Below are positions 36,567-45,161 of a stretch of DNA of 64,000 nt, one piece after another (within the stretch, counting starts at the first letter, position 1; each line of letters starts with the position of its first letter). A program made the position numbers and the translations under genes. Under the pieces are notes generated by a model, which was not told the origin of the DNA, made no database searches, and saw only the letters and a list, made by a program, of their open reading frames with translations. This DNA is from Glaciecola sp048820975 (GTDB lineage Bacteria; Pseudomonadota; Gammaproteobacteria; Enterobacterales; Alteromonadaceae): NCBI RefSeq assembly GCF_048820975.1, contig NZ_JBMEUF010000001.1, positions 2,480,001 through 2,544,000 on the forward strand, given 5' to 3'.

Positions 36567-37382
36567 ATGAACAAAAATATAAAAGCTATATTACTTCTTA
36601 TTGTATTCGTGTGTTGCCACTTATTCATGCGCAGTCTTTTCCCTTCAGAATGGGTAAGCACTTTACGTGAATTAGATTCTGGCTCGGGCGTTGTTCTGTC
36701 TTTGGCCAGTTGGTTGTTTATTTTTGGGCCTTTTGTCGTATTAACGTTAATCCTGTTCAGAAACGAAGACTGGTTAACCACCCTTGGCTTACGCTCTGAC
36801 AATGGTAAATGGTATTTAAAAGCGGCTGTCATAACCTGTATGCCAATGTGTATTGGTTATGCTTACTTATCAACGAGCTTAGATCTCTCACTTGCTAATA
36901 TCTTAACTGGCTCAGTGTACCCTGCCTTTTTCGAAGAAATTATTTTCAGAGGTGTTCTATTCGGGCTGCTGTTTAGAATTTGTAAGTGGGGATTTGTGCC
37001 GGCAGCATTGGTCAGTTCACTCATTTTCGGATTTGGTCATCTATACCAAACTAACGATGTTATGTCTGGACTCATGATGTTCGGATTTATGGCAGTTGCG
37101 GGATCTTGGTTTGCTTGGTTGTACTGTGAATGTGGCTACCGAATTTGGTACCCAATGTGGATGCACTTTATTATGAATGCAGCCTACGGCATATTTGGCA
37201 TGTCAGGCGGTGCAATGGGAGAAGCAGATGCCAATATTTTTAAAGCCTCTGCCATTATCTTAAGTATCGTTTATGTCACTTGGTTAATTAAAAATGGTAA
37301 GAAAAGAGAAGTGACGAAACAGCGCTTGTTTAAAAATAGAGACACCGAGCTTACTATTCAATTAAATAGCGTGACCGTTTAG
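36567..37382 (+). CDS. CPBP-family intramembrane glutamic endopeptidase
   Basis: A 271-aa membrane protein of the CPBP (Rce1/Abi) family with about seven or eight helices. The EExxxR motif is in AFFEEIIFRGVLFGLL near residue 130. The second motif is in FGFGHLYQ near 158, and the His of MWMHFIMNAAYG near 205 is the third. These conserved Glu and His residues fit an intact protease site. I start at ATG 36567, eight bases after GAGGA; a GTG two codons earlier is possible. CPBP proteins act in protein processing or bacteriocin self-immunity. The LytTR gene upstream suggests peptide-linked regulation. Confidence 0.9.
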   Translation: MNKNIKAILLLIVFVCCHLFMRSLFPSEWVSTLRELDSGSGVVLSLASWLFIFGPFVVLTLILFRNEDWLTTLGLRSDNGKWYLKAAVITCMPMCIGYAYLSTSLDLSLANILTGSVYPAFFEEIIFRGVLFGLLFRICKWGFVPAALVSSLIFGFGHLYQTNDVMSGLMMFGFMAVAGSWFAWLYCECGYRIWYPMWMHFIMNAAYGIFGMSGGAMGEADANIFKASAIILSIVYVTWLIKNGKKREVTKQRLFKNRDTELTIQLNSVTV

Positions 37383-37595
37383 GTAAAGTCATTGTTTATT
37401 TTTGTATTTTAATACTTTCTCAACGAAATTGCCTTTATGTTAACTTGAAAAGTATTTTGCAATAAACCCGTTTTGTTGTAATTTCAACCATGTTTAGGAA
37501 GTCCAGTTTGGCCTATGTTATGTCTGCGGGGTGACTCTTGACTTCCAATTTGTATTGAACCAACTATACAAAAAGTAAGAATTAATGAGGAAATT

Positions 37596-38405
37596 ATGAA
37601 GAATAAGTTACTTGCTGTCCTGTTATTGCTGTCATCATTTACGGCTTACGCAGACCTTGAAATGTGTCGTAAACTTACTGTTGGCTTTGGTGAATATATG
37701 GAGGAGCTTGCTCCTGAATATGAAGAGAATGAAATCGCTGTTATGGCAAAACAGTACGCACAAGATCTTGAAGATTTATATAGAAGTGATTTTGTATCTT
37801 ATGGACTAAGATATAGGGAATATAAAAAAAGAGGAATGAATGAAAAGGCTCAAGAAGTTCTAAATAATTTTTCAAACAGAGTTGGTTACGTAGCAAAAAG
37901 CTTTGAAGAAGACACAGAAAATAGATATAAGGTTAAGATTACACTTACACCAGATGAGTATGGGAATATGAAGGTTGATTGGCATATTGCATACGGGCAA
38001 GTTATTAAAAATGATAAAGCAGAAAACTTCAGCTCAGAAATAGAACTATATAAAAATGTTATTACTGATAGGCCTGCAATATTTAACGCAGATAAAACCT
38101 TAAGAGGAGTAGAGTTAAAAAACTCTAAAATGGTAGAGTTCGAAAGTCTTGAAATGATGGGTGTTTATATAAATAAAGAAGTGCATTCAAAGTGTAAAAA
38201 GTATTTAGACTTTGTCGAAACAAAAAGAAATCTTCATAAAGCCACAATATCTGGTAACACAAAAGAAACACTTTCAAAGTCATTTGTATACATTGTAAGA
38301 ACAAAGGATAAAGAATATTACGGTGACCCAGATAAAATGTCATTTGGTGTAAGATCTTATTATTATAGTAACGTTACTGAAGCTCTGAGTATTTATAAGC
38401 AATAG
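37596..38405 (+). CDS. Exported protein of unknown function, atypical codon use
   Basis: A 269-aa protein with a signal peptide (LLAVLLLLSSFTAYA) and a mature region starting DLEMCRK. I do not recognise it. The first half is helical and acidic, and the middle (YKVKITLTPDEYGNMKVDWH) looks like beta strands; a loose resemblance to MlaC-type periplasmic carriers is not convincing. Eleven of its 12 arginine codons are AGA or AGG, unlike the CGN-rich genes around it, and the region is AT-rich. This points to recent acquisition. A GAGGA site precedes the ATG. It is separate from the CPBP gene by 213 bp. Confidence 0.75.
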   Translation: MKNKLLAVLLLLSSFTAYADLEMCRKLTVGFGEYMEELAPEYEENEIAVMAKQYAQDLEDLYRSDFVSYGLRYREYKKRGMNEKAQEVLNNFSNRVGYVAKSFEEDTENRYKVKITLTPDEYGNMKVDWHIAYGQVIKNDKAENFSSEIELYKNVITDRPAIFNADKTLRGVELKNSKMVEFESLEMMGVYINKEVHSKCKKYLDFVETKRNLHKATISGNTKETLSKSFVYIVRTKDKEYYGDPDKMSFGVRSYYYSNVTEALSIYKQ

Positions 38406-38471
38406 TAAGCCACTAAAACTACTCCATAATTGTATTAAATTGGACGTCACCATAAAATCAAGTAATAGCAG

Positions 38472-38915
38472 ATGATATTCACTGGAATTGAAAACGAAAC
38501 ACTGGAATTTAAAATAGTTGGTTATGAAATTCCCGAAAACCAAGGCCCCTCTTACGAAGCTAACTTTTTGTATATAGAGTTAGATGTAAAAAGTGTTCAT
38601 AGAAACTGGCACACCGATAATTGTGCGCTTTCAACCACAGATGTTGAAAAAATAATTGATTGGTTTTATAGGCTACAGCAAAACAATATAGTAATACGAG
38701 ACTTGGAATTTATTGAAAAAGGAATTTCATTTGAATACCTTCAACAAACTAATAGCCAAGTGCAGTTTCGTATACTGCTACATTCGGACTGTACCCCAAA
38801 TGATATGAAGAATTTTCATATCAATTTCAAGCTAAATGAAAAAGAATTAAAAGTAGTTCATGAAAGCCTACAAAAAGAACTAAGTGCTTTTCCAACTCGC
38901 GGTTTTGAAAAATAA
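38472..38915 (+). CDS. Small cytoplasmic protein, possibly WapI/immunity-like
   Basis: A 147-aa soluble protein with a beta-rich first half (MIFTGIENETLEFKIVGYE, YIELDVKSVHRNWHTDNCALS), then the helix VEKIIDWFYRL, and more strands. The layout, with W-x-x-x-x-C-x-L followed by an I-x-x-W-F helix, recalls WapI-type immunity proteins that neutralise contact-dependent toxins, but this is a weak match made by eye. No toxin gene is visible nearby. The DNA is AT-rich like the preceding gene, and the two may have been acquired together. Confidence 0.6.
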   Translation: MIFTGIENETLEFKIVGYEIPENQGPSYEANFLYIELDVKSVHRNWHTDNCALSTTDVEKIIDWFYRLQQNNIVIRDLEFIEKGISFEYLQQTNSQVQFRILLHSDCTPNDMKNFHINFKLNEKELKVVHESLQKELSAFPTRGFEK

Positions 38916-38991
38916 AATCTATTCACAAAACTGTATAGCCCCGTTTTGCTCAATGCTGAAACTAATTAGAGTAATCGTGGAAGTTACCATC

Positions 38992-39018
38992 ACCGTCATC
39001 ACGGCGAAGGCCACGACC
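38992..39018 (+). repeat. REP-like element F (degenerate)
   Basis: CCGTCAT, then CACGGC-GAAG-GCCACGA and CC. Flanks and loop are kept, but two stem pairs are broken, so it looks like a decaying copy. It is the last element of the series that begins at 32.9 kb. Confidence 0.7.
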
Positions 39019-39154
39019 TTCTTAGACTACCTCATAGTGATATTTCAGTGCCGCTATAGTGCTCAATAAAAAGGCGTTATTTGAAGTGCGAAGTTTTTTC
39101 TCTATATTAAGGGCATAAACGAATGTAATTTCTTGCAACTAAAAAAGGCCGTAC

Positions 39155-39592
39155 ATGTTTTCAATATGTGTAGAACGAGTAATAGACAAACCCATCCAAG
39201 AGGTTTTCGCTGCCCTAAGTGATCACGAAAACTACGCACAATTCAAAGGCGTAGATGAGTCAAATTTAATAGTAGAAGGTAAGTTTGATAAAAACGGCGT
39301 GGGCGCGGTACGCGAAATAATAGCCGCTGGCGCCAATTTGCACGAAGAAATTGTGAAATATGATCCACCTTACACTTTGGGATACAAAATAATTAAATCA
39401 ACACCGCTCCCATATGATCACGAACTAGGCGAAGTTACTTTGCGGGAAGAAAACGGTAAAACCCATGCGACTTGGCGCTCTAAAGGGCATATAACAATAT
39501 TTCTTTTGGGCAGCCTGTATTTTGATAAGGCTATTCAAAAAAATGGAAGTAGAGCCTTTGGCAGTATTTTAAAACAAATTAGCCAACGTTAA
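39155..39592 (+). CDS. SRPBCC (START/polyketide-cyclase fold) protein
   Basis: A 145-aa cytoplasmic protein with the helix-grip fold pattern: an N-terminal strand and helix VERVIDKPIQEVFAALSDHENYAQF, a curved sheet, and a C-terminal helix ending GSRAFGSILKQIS. Members bind hydrophobic ligands; the ligand here is unknown. It stands alone, with a terminator between it and the convergent TonB receptor. Confidence 0.82.
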   Translation: MFSICVERVIDKPIQEVFAALSDHENYAQFKGVDESNLIVEGKFDKNGVGAVREIIAAGANLHEEIVKYDPPYTLGYKIIKSTPLPYDHELGEVTLREENGKTHATWRSKGHITIFLLGSLYFDKAIQKNGSRAFGSILKQISQR

Positions 39593-39593
39593 A

Positions 39594-39628
39594 AAAAGCG
39601 GCTTAAGTAAGTAACCAAAAGCCGCCTT
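39594..39628. terminator. Terminator between convergent genes
   Basis: GCGGCTT and AAGCCGC form a 7-bp stem around a 14-base loop, with an A-run on the left that becomes a T-run on the minus strand. It lies between the SRPBCC gene and the TonB receptor, and mainly serves the minus-strand receptor. Confidence 0.65.
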
Positions 39629-39642
39629 ACAAGCTTTATTTT

Positions 39643-42045
39643 TTAGTTAAAGAACATTCTAAAGGTTACACCCACGGTGCGTGGTTCACCTACTCTATAA
39701 CCTAGGCGAGCTCTTCCACCGCGCTCTCGGTCAAATGACAATAAAGCGTTTTCGTCAAACAAGTTATTAATATAAAGCAGTACTTCATACTCATCATAAA
39801 CAAAGCCTGCGCTTACATTCATTGTAGAGTATTTATCTAGCTCTAAATCAAGGTTTGTCACTTCTTCACCTGTGGCTCCGCCAAATGCAAGGTTTGACTG
39901 GAAGCTTCCGGCGCCTTCTACTTGGTCACTTGGTTGAGTAATTCTATCTCCCACAAACTGATACGAACCTTGTAGGTAAGTTGCACTTGAACCAAATAAT
40001 GGCTTATCAAATTCATAGGTAGATGAAATTGCATAAGATGACTCAGGCACTGATGCCAAACGGTTACCATCTTTTACGCCGCCTAGCACATTACCACTAC
40101 TATCTAGTACCGTACTTCCAAACTCAGCATTTAAGAAACTACCGGCAAATGAAACGAACAAGTTTTGCGTAACTTGGCGCGTTAACTCAAACTCAAGCCC
40201 TTGAGTAGTTGCCTCTGGTACGTTAAACGAGATACGTGAAGAACACGAACCAGCGTCTAAGGTTACTTGCAAGTTTTCTATGTCAGAATGAAACGCAGAT
40301 ACATTTGCTGTCCAGCCTCTACCCGATGATTTCACGCCTATTTCATAGTTGGTAAGGGTTTCATCATCATAGTCTTGGAAGTTACCAAACACGTCCAAGT
40401 CTTGGTCGTTACATAAGCTTCTGTTTAGTGGGTCATTTACACCACCTAAACGAAAACCTTGTGAAACTTGCGCGTTCACATTTACGTTGTCGTTTACTTG
40501 GTATTGGGCAATCGCACGCGATGTAAATCCATCAGAGGTGGTTGAATCGGTTTGATCATCACCGTTAGCGAATAAACCACCGGTCGTAAAACGGCGCGTT
40601 TCTTCATAGTCATACCAACGGCTGCCTAAAGTCACCATTAGCTTTTCAGTTGCAGCGTAATTGATTTCACCAAAAATAGCGGTTTGTTGTAAATCATACG
40701 GCAAGGTTGCATTGTAAGGTGAATCTGCAGCAAAGCCATTTGCAACAGCTGCGGAAGTGCCGGCACCTAAGGTAGCATCAGTAGCCGCGTCGTATCCGGG
40801 TGTAGGCAAAGTTTGCTCATACGTACGCTCAGTATCTGACATAAACGCACCAACAACCCACTGTAAATCGCCTTCGCCGTTTGAAGCAGCACGTAGCTCA
40901 AAAGTATCTTGGGTAACTTGTGTTCTATCAAGCAAGTTTGACGGAAGTAGCACCGCCTCATCAGGGAAACCTAAATCAATGCTAACGCTACCGCTTAATG
41001 CGCTGGCATCACGGCTAACTAAAATGTCACGGTCGGTATAGCTATACACAAATGTAAAGTCAGCTATATCTGCTGAGTATTCTGCGGTTAAATCAGCAAT
41101 AAGGGTTTCGTCGTCAAAACCTTCATCAAGCAACAAATATTGTTGTCTTTCTTCAAGCGTAATAGCTGGGCGAGTAGTGGTATATGGGTTTGCAAAAATA
41201 CTAAACGCTTCCTGGCGGTTTGCGCCATTCACGCTAATGTCTTGCATAATAATACGCGGTGTAATGGTAATGTTTTCAGTAGGTGTATATTTAAGCGCAA
41301 TACGCCCGCCCATTCTGTCGCCATCATTTACATCTTCTTTTAACGAACCGCCTTCGCCAAGTGCATCAATAAAGCCGGCGTAATCAGTGCGGTAAAACAC
41401 AGCACGCATGGCTAGGGTGTCATCAACTAGAGGAACGTTTACCATGCCTTTTAAATGATTGCCGTGGCCGCCATCGGTTTTAGTGTTCAGGTTAGCTTCT
41501 ATTTTAGCATCAAATTCGTCTAACTCAGGTTGATTAGTAATGTAGCGGAGTGTACCGCCTATTGAGCCTGAGCCAAATAAGGTGCCTTGAGGGCCGCGCA
41601 ATGTTTCAACACGGCTTAGGTCAAACAAGTCTAAGTCAGGTGTAAATAATGAAAGCGAAATAACACTTTCATCTAAATACACACCTACTTGCTCTTTAAC
41701 ACCCGGTTGGTCACGTACTATTTGGCCAGCCGATACGCCGCGCATTGATATTTGGCTTTGTCCGGGGCCTAGATTTTGAATAGAAACGCTTGCTACATTG
41801 CGCGAAACATCTTCTAAACTATTTGCGCCAGAACGTTCTATGTCTTTTTGCGTTTGAGCGTTAATTGAAAACGGAACATCTTCAATAGCTAGGCTACGTT
41901 TAGTTGCCGTAACCATGATTTTTTCAATTTCTTCATCGTCGTTGTTTTGTGCCGCAGTTTGCGCCATAGCCGGTGCACTAATAACAGCACCTAAAGCTAG
42001 ACTCACTAAACTTCTTTTAAAAATATGATGATTGTAAAATCTCAT
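39643..42045 (-). CDS. TonB-dependent receptor next to the purine/ureide operon
   Basis: An 800-aa outer-membrane receptor. The signal peptide ends SAPAMA-QT, then a TonB-box-like segment EEIEKIMVTATKR, a plug at about residues 50-165 (SLEDVSRNVASVSIQNLG, VETLRGPQGTLFGSGSIGGTL) and a barrel ending TFRMFFN. The plug belongs to the large FecA-unrelated group common in Alteromonadales for carbon and nitrogen sources. It is divergent from the ureide operon across a 302-bp region that carries two palindromic sites, so coordinated control and a role in bringing a purine or ureide through the outer membrane are plausible. Confidence 0.9.
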   Translation of the reverse strand: MRFYNHHIFKRSLVSLALGAVISAPAMAQTAAQNNDDEEIEKIMVTATKRSLAIEDVPFSINAQTQKDIERSGANSLEDVSRNVASVSIQNLGPGQSQISMRGVSAGQIVRDQPGVKEQVGVYLDESVISLSLFTPDLDLFDLSRVETLRGPQGTLFGSGSIGGTLRYITNQPELDEFDAKIEANLNTKTDGGHGNHLKGMVNVPLVDDTLAMRAVFYRTDYAGFIDALGEGGSLKEDVNDGDRMGGRIALKYTPTENITITPRIIMQDISVNGANRQEAFSIFANPYTTTRPAITLEERQQYLLLDEGFDDETLIADLTAEYSADIADFTFVYSYTDRDILVSRDASALSGSVSIDLGFPDEAVLLPSNLLDRTQVTQDTFELRAASNGEGDLQWVVGAFMSDTERTYEQTLPTPGYDAATDATLGAGTSAAVANGFAADSPYNATLPYDLQQTAIFGEINYAATEKLMVTLGSRWYDYEETRRFTTGGLFANGDDQTDSTTSDGFTSRAIAQYQVNDNVNVNAQVSQGFRLGGVNDPLNRSLCNDQDLDVFGNFQDYDDETLTNYEIGVKSSGRGWTANVSAFHSDIENLQVTLDAGSCSSRISFNVPEATTQGLEFELTRQVTQNLFVSFAGSFLNAEFGSTVLDSSGNVLGGVKDGNRLASVPESSYAISSTYEFDKPLFGSSATYLQGSYQFVGDRITQPSDQVEGAGSFQSNLAFGGATGEEVTNLDLELDKYSTMNVSAGFVYDEYEVLLYINNLFDENALLSFDRERGGRARLGYRVGEPRTVGVTFRMFFN

Positions 42046-42272
42046 AATATGTCCTTTTTTTGATTATATGTATTATTTGTTATTTTTTTGTTGTTGTGTG
42101 TAACGAGGGCGAGGATCGCAAAATGTGGCTCGAATATCTACCGCTTTTAGTATGATTTCACTATTTATTTTTACTTTATGTGGCAAACTGAGATAAGCAT
42201 TTTCATCCTTGAAAAGCGTAAGAATACTGGCAATATACAAACTAGAGGCACTATAGACTAATATATGAACAA

Positions 42273-42288
42273 TAAAACAAATGTTTCA
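42273..42288. promoter_or_regulatory. Palindromic operator candidate, proximal ureide operon site 1
   Basis: TAAAACAAATGTTTCA differs at one base from the palindrome at 13122-13137 before the xanthine/urate-type permease. It lies 60-75 bp before the amidase start, in the divergent region 42046-42347. Nothing else but AT-rich promoter-like DNA was recognised there. Confidence 0.55.
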
Positions 42289-42302
42289 CTTGACATTTTT
42301 AA

Positions 42303-42317
42303 GTAACAATTGTTTCA
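42303..42317. promoter_or_regulatory. Palindromic operator candidate, site 2
   Basis: GTAACAATTGTTTCA is a shorter-spaced variant of the same palindrome (arms AACA/TGTT), 15 bp after site 1 and 30 bp before the amidase ATG. Paired sites fit cooperative repressor binding over the promoter. Confidence 0.45.
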
Positions 42318-42347
42318 TATAGCATATACACACGTGGAAAGACCATT

Positions 42348-43538
42348 ATGCTCAAAACAAAAACTGGGGCAGCTTTTGTTAACCGAGCAGCCGTTAATAT
42401 ACCTATAACAGATTACGCTTTGCGCGATTTAAGCCTAGCTGTAAAAGACCTATTTCATATTCAAGGGCTACCCACTAGTGCGGGCAATCCAAGCTGGCTT
42501 GCATCACACACTATTCCCGAACACACCAACAGTAGTGTGCTTAAGCTATTGCAAGGCGGTATTAAATACACCGGCAAAACGCTAACAGATGAATTGGCCT
42601 ACAGTTTAAATGGGCAAAATGTGCATTACCCAAGCTTGTTAAACCCCATAACACCTGATCGCATAGCTGGTGGTTCATCAAGTGGTTCGGCGGTAGCGGT
42701 TTCCAGCAGGCAGGCTGATATTGGCTTAGGTACCGATACCGGCGGCTCTATTCGTGTACCAGCCAGTTACAACGGTTTATTTGGAATTCGTACAAGCCAT
42801 GGCGCCATTGAATGTGACAACATGGTTCCCCTTGCTCCCGCCTTTGACACCATAGGCTGGATGACCCGAAGCTTGGATCATCTTCAGCGAATAGCCAAGG
42901 TATTGTTACCCACGCAAGGCGTAAAAAACCAAACAACTTTACGCTTATGCGTACTCAACAAATTGGTAGAGGGAGCAGAGCACAGCAGCGCAATAAATAC
43001 TTGGTTGCAAAAGTTAAATGGCGTGCAAATTCAAGCCAAGGCATTTGATGTACAAGCTTTAAATACCAGCGAAACCTTTCGCGTACTGCAAGGCGAACAA
43101 ATTTGGCAACAGCATGGCGAATGGATAAGCCAGCAAACGCCAGAATTTGCGCCTGATATTCACGACCGATTTAAATGGTGTGCCAGCCTCACTAATGAAC
43201 AAGTTGCAATGGCCAAAACACAGCAAGTTGTTATTAATGAGCAGGTCAACGCCCTGTTTGAAGATTGCGACTTGCTTGTTATACCTACCACACCCGGTAG
43301 AGCGCCAATGCTAGATACACCCGCCAATGAATTAGTAACATATCGTGAAGACTTAATGAGCCTTACCGCTATTGCTGGTTTAGGCAGCTTACCGCAGTTG
43401 CACTTGCCTTTATTTAAGATACAAGGCGCGCCTTGTGGCGTATCACTTATTGGTAAAAAGAATACTGACCACGAACTAATTGCAATGGCTCAGCGCCTTA
43501 TTCATGATAATGAACACGCTTTGCCACCCGTAAAATAA
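42348..43538 (+). CDS. Amidase-signature hydrolase in ureide operon
   Basis: A 396-aa amidase-signature enzyme. The Ser-Ser-Lys triad can be read: Lys33 in LAVKDLFHIQG, the cis-Ser in GGSSSGSAVAV near residues 110-112, and the nucleophile Ser134 in GTDTGGSIRVPAS. The GGSSSGSAVAV wording is close to allophanate and biuret hydrolases (AtzF, AtzE). In Klebsiella the AtzE-like HpxY accompanies the GGT-like HpxW in the oxamate branch of purine use, and the same pairing occurs here. The likely substrate is a ureide-derived amide such as oxalurate or oxamate; this is inference. It is the first gene of a five-gene operon (42348-48444). Confidence 0.85.
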   Translation: MLKTKTGAAFVNRAAVNIPITDYALRDLSLAVKDLFHIQGLPTSAGNPSWLASHTIPEHTNSSVLKLLQGGIKYTGKTLTDELAYSLNGQNVHYPSLLNPITPDRIAGGSSSGSAVAVSSRQADIGLGTDTGGSIRVPASYNGLFGIRTSHGAIECDNMVPLAPAFDTIGWMTRSLDHLQRIAKVLLPTQGVKNQTTLRLCVLNKLVEGAEHSSAINTWLQKLNGVQIQAKAFDVQALNTSETFRVLQGEQIWQQHGEWISQQTPEFAPDIHDRFKWCASLTNEQVAMAKTQQVVINEQVNALFEDCDLLVIPTTPGRAPMLDTPANELVTYREDLMSLTAIAGLGSLPQLHLPLFKIQGAPCGVSLIGKKNTDHELIAMAQRLIHDNEHALPPVK

Positions 43539-43556
43539 CCGAAGAATAAGAATATT

Positions 43557-45161
43557 ATGAGTACAACACAAAAAGCACAAATCGCGTTTACCGCGCCGCA
43601 TCACGCCGCTACAAATGCTGGCCGTGAAATACTAGAACACGGCGGAACCGCCATTGAAGCCATGGTGGCTGCAGCGGCCTCTATTGCCGTAAATTACCCC
43701 CATATGAATGGCCTAGGTGGTGATGGATTTTGGCTTATTAGCGAGCCAAACAAAGCCCCCATAGCAATAAATGCAAGTGGCACCGCTGCACAAAATGCCA
43801 ATCTTGATTTTTATGCAGGTGAGTCAGCCATTCCTAGCCGCGGCGCCAAAGCTGCGCTTACTATGGCAGGTGCAGTTTCAGGCTGGAAAAAAGCCTTGGA
43901 AATAAGTGCGCAGTGGCAAAGCAATCTGCCTCTTGAAGAACTGCTTGATACAGCCATTAACCAAGCACAATGGGGCATTGAAGTGACCCAGAGTTTGTCA
44001 GATGCTAGCTTTAAAACCTTTGATGAAATGGCAAATAACCCTGGCTTTGAGCAATTTCTGATTAAAGAAAAAGCACTCAAAAAAGGTAAAGTAATTAAGC
44101 TACCTTTAATTGCTAAAACACTTAAAACTCTTGCCAAAAATGGCTTGGATGACTTTTACCAAGGTGAAATAGCTAAGCAACTGGCACACGATTTACAGCA
44201 AGCTGGCTCGCCTATTCAGCTATCTGACTTCGCACAATATGAAGCACAATTAGTTGAGCCTTTGAGCGTAACTACGGGCCAAGGCAAGCTTTATAATTTA
44301 TCAGCACCTACTCAGGGCATTGCTTCGCTAATTATTTTAGCTTTATACGACAAACTGCAAACTAGCAGTATGAGTGAAGCTGAGCACGTACATCTTTTAA
44401 TTGAATGTACTAAGCAAGCATTCATTAAGCGAAATCAATATGTAAGCGATGCATCTAAAGTGAGCATTGACTTGCAAACACTTCTAAGCCCTAGCGCGCT
44501 TGATGAAATGGCAAGTAATATATCAATGGATTCAGCCTTAACATGGCCCCATGAAGCCAAACAAGGTGATACCATTTGGATGGGCGCATGTGACAGTGAA
44601 GGGCGCATGGTAAGTTACATTCAAAGCTTATATTGGGAATTTGGTAGCGGTATTGTTAGCCCAAGTACCGGCATTGTATGGAATAACCGTGGTACATCTT
44701 TCTCATTAGACGAAGGCCACTTACAGCAACTAAGCCCCGGCTTACAGCCTTTTCATACACTCAACCCAGCTTATGCTGCACTTGATGATGGCCGCAGAAT
44801 TGCCTATGGCACCATGGGCGGTGAAGGACAGCCTCAAACCCAAGCTGCTTTGTTTAGCCGCTTTGTTTATCAAGGCTTTGATATTAAAGAAGCCATTTCT
44901 AGAGGGCGCTGGTTGCTGGGGCGCACTTGGGGTGATGAATCTCATAATCTTAAAATTGAAAGTGACCTAAACGACAAAATAGGCGCAAACTTGTCGCATT
45001 TGGGCCATGACATTGCCGTGGTAGACCCATGCAATGAACTTATGGGCCATGCTGGCGCAATTGTGCTTGAAACTAACGGAGAAGTAGCAGCGGCTACCGA
45101 TCCTCGCAGTGATGGCAAAGCCATTACACAAACATTTAAAACCCCAAGTAAGGCTGAATAA
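43557..45161 (+). CDS. Gamma-glutamyltransferase-like Ntn hydrolase, candidate oxamate amidohydrolase
   Basis: A 534-aa member of the gamma-glutamyltransferase superfamily without a signal peptide, so probably cytoplasmic, unlike true periplasmic Ggt. N-terminal AGREILEHGGTAIEAMVAAAA and NGLGGDGFWLI are family segments. The autocleavage region reads GDTIWMGACDSEGRMVSYIQS, so Thr339 would be the new N-terminus; the usual TTH is changed to DTIW. Later GTMGGEGQPQTQAALF is conserved. Cytoplasmic GGT-like proteins in purine operons are represented by HpxW, oxamate amidohydrolase (oxamate to oxalate and ammonia), and the operon setting supports that role here. It overlaps the TSUP gene by 1 bp. Confidence 0.82.
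   Translation: MSTTQKAQIAFTAPHHAATNAGREILEHGGTAIEAMVAAAASIAVNYPHMNGLGGDGFWLISEPNKAPIAINASGTAAQNANLDFYAGESAIPSRGAKAALTMAGAVSGWKKALEISAQWQSNLPLEELLDTAINQAQWGIEVTQSLSDASFKTFDEMANNPGFEQFLIKEKALKKGKVIKLPLIAKTLKTLAKNGLDDFYQGEIAKQLAHDLQQAGSPIQLSDFAQYEAQLVEPLSVTTGQGKLYNLSAPTQGIASLIILALYDKLQTSSMSEAEHVHLLIECTKQAFIKRNQYVSDASKVSIDLQTLLSPSALDEMASNISMDSALTWPHEAKQGDTIWMGACDSEGRMVSYIQSLYWEFGSGIVSPSTGIVWNNRGTSFSLDEGHLQQLSPGLQPFHTLNPAYAALDDGRRIAYGTMGGEGQPQTQAALFSRFVYQGFDIKEAISRGRWLLGRTWGDESHNLKIESDLNDKIGANLSHLGHDIAVVDPCNELMGHAGAIVLETNGEVAAATDPRSDGKAITQTFKTPSKAE

Noticed and set aside
43557..45161. Ordinary periplasmic gamma-glutamyltransferase for glutathione use
   Set aside because: No signal peptide, altered catalytic motif and location in a ureide operon argue against it.
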